From Dielma fastidiosa (GTDB lineage Bacteria; Bacillota_I; Bacilli_A; Erysipelotrichales; Erysipelotrichaceae): a stretch of DNA of 64,000 nt. Below the pieces are notes generated by a model. It was not told the DNA's origin. It saw only the letters and a program-made list of their open reading frames with translations, and ran no database searches. The position numbers and the translations under genes were made by a program. Location of the stretch: assembly GCF_000313565.1 (NCBI RefSeq), contig NZ_HE578925.1:1-64000 (forward strand). The letters are read 5' to 3'. This document shows, piece after piece, positions 63,028 to 64,000 of the stretch (its first letter is position 1; the number at the start of each line of letters is the position of its first letter).

Positions 63028-63864
63028 ATGCTTGTTAAAAAAAAGATAAACAATAATTTTGCTATTTGTCTAGACTCAAATGGTCAAGAAATTATTGCTT
63101 ACGGCAAGGGGATAGGTTTTGGTAAAATGCCTTATCAGCTTGAAGATTTAAGCTTAGTAGAACGTACTTTTTATGATATTGATAATCATATGGTATTACT
63201 TGCTAATCAAATACCTGAAAAAACATTTGAAGTTGCAACGAAAATAGTGGATATTGCGAATCTTTATCTAAATAACAGCTTCTCTTCAAATTTGATATTT
63301 TCTTTGGCGGACCATATCACATTTGCAATTGATAGACTCAATAAAGGTATATTTATAGCAAATCCTTTAGGAAAAGATATTAACTTTTTATATGAAAAGG
63401 AACTGCAAGTAGGTCGGATAGCACTTAATATAGTTGAAAATGAGTTAGGTGTTCGACTTCCAGATAAAGAGGTTACAAATATTGCCATTCATTTTATTGA
63501 GGCAGAAGTATATTCAAGCAATACTGCTGAATTTCAAAGTAAAGAACAAGTGATAACTGAAATAATGGATTTGCTTGAGAAAGAGATGGAGATATCAATA
63601 GATAAAAATGATGCAACTTATATAAGATTTGTCACTCATCTGGAATATCTGTTGAAAAGAAGTCCATCTAAAGTGGAAACATCAAGTAAGAATATGCAGT
63701 TGTTTGAGCAGTCAAAAGCAGAATTTACAGAAGCTTATCAGGGGGCTATGTTAATTAGTGATTATATTTATGCAAATCTAAAATGGTTGCCAAACGAAGA
63801 AGAGTTACTGTATTTAATTATACACATTAATAGACTTTGTTCAAAAGCGGATTGTCACCTTTAA
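63028..63864 (+). CDS. BglG/LicT family PRD transcription antiterminator
   Basis: A 278-residue antiterminator. Residues 1-55 are the CAT RNA-binding domain (KKINNNFAICLDSNGQEIIAYGKGIGFGK). PRD1 (about 65-170) has His in LADHITFA and AIHFIE; PRD2 (about 175-278) has His in FVTHLEYLLKR and IIHINRL. These four His are phosphorylation sites for PTS HPr and EIIB. The RAT in its own leader implies autoregulation. A PTS gene is expected downstream, beyond the window. AAGGTGG precedes ATG 63028. Confidence 0.95.
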   Translation: MLVKKKINNNFAICLDSNGQEIIAYGKGIGFGKMPYQLEDLSLVERTFYDIDNHMVLLANQIPEKTFEVATKIVDIANLYLNNSFSSNLIFSLADHITFAIDRLNKGIFIANPLGKDINFLYEKELQVGRIALNIVENELGVRLPDKEVTNIAIHFIEAEVYSSNTAEFQSKEQVITEIMDLLEKEMEISIDKNDATYIRFVTHLEYLLKRSPSKVETSSKNMQLFEQSKAEFTEAYQGAMLISDYIYANLKWLPNEEELLYLIIHINRLCSKADCHL

Positions 63865-63871
63865 GGGCATC

Positions 63872-63917
63872 ACCGGCATATAAAATTCAACTGGATTTTT
63901 TATGTCGGTTTTATTTT
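63872..63917 (+). terminator. Terminator after the antiterminator gene
   Basis: ACCGGCATA pairs with TATGTCGGT (one G-T) across 20 bases that include TTTTTT; T-rich tail. No second RAT could be recognised before it. Confidence 0.7.
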
Positions 63918-64000
63918 GAAACAATATGTTTCATTTTACAAGTATGGAAGCTCTCTCTGAAATATGTTTAAGTATTTTAACAAATCTAAATGAATTTAAA

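Noticed and set aside
1-64000. CRISPR arrays, rRNA, tRNA and insertion sequences
   Set aside because: No regular repeat-spacer array, no tRNA cloverleaf or rRNA stretch and no transposase were seen on either strand.

Overview
This 64 kb window is a chromosomal segment of a low-to-moderate GC Bacillota (Firmicutes) bacterium. Gene style points to an anaerobic, gut-type lineage such as Erysipelotrichia: strong AGGAGG ribosome sites, ATGA gene overlaps, T-box leaders, a CIRCE element, UPF0210/ACT, DUF1836, DegV, a C_GCAxxG_C_C protein, a RelBE module and a ferredoxin-linked aldo/keto reductase. The genus is inference; there is no rRNA or tRNA here to fix it.

Layout. 1-12.6 kb: housekeeping genes (Smr-domain protein, Tex, SGNH hydrolase, ACT/UPF0210 pair, SLOG-fold protein, htpG under a CIRCE operator, an RpiR regulator and a TIM-barrel neighbour). 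12.8-20.5 kb: a complete histidine operon hisZGDCBHAFIE behind a histidine T-box. 20.5-26.3 kb: PAP2 phosphatase, TfoX-C protein, an orphan F420-ligase-family protein, a WYL regulator/acetyltransferase/SPL radical-SAM operon and an HExxH protein, mostly on the minus strand. 26.45-27.06 kb: a gene-free stretch with a consensus promoter, a long-range closing helix, many hairpins and a terminator, read here as a large structured non-coding RNA. 27.1-31.8 kb: MerR and two flavodoxin-fold proteins, an esterase, then a TetR/unknown gene pair.

31.9-37.8 kb (minus strand): a leucine operon leuA-leuC-leuD-leuB-ilvE behind a T-box with a probable CUC specifier. 37.8-46.8 kb: an acidic SPYDL-repeat protein, a membrane-anchored protein whose best start is one A short of being in frame, an ABC-F protein behind a putative leader-peptide attenuator, an M15-type peptidase with a peptidoglycan-binding domain, a lipoprotein subtilase and an ABC exporter. 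46.8-56.4 kb: M18 aminopeptidase, a two-component system feeding an ABC-2 transporter, DegV, DUF1836 and an RlmD-type methyltransferase.

56.4-59.6 kb is low-density and decayed: a phage-like C-terminal fragment, a frameshifted ORF, an intact RelBE pair and an ECF S component. 59.5-64 kb holds a DUF362/aldo-keto reductase operon behind a 19-bp-spacer MerR-type promoter, small conserved proteins, and a BglG/LicT antiterminator preceded by its own RAT/terminator, probably heading a PTS operon beyond the window.

The least explained items are the 26.5 kb RNA locus, the SPYDL-repeat protein, the A7 frameshift and the ABC-F leader. All homology statements come from reading motifs and remembered family features; no database search was run.
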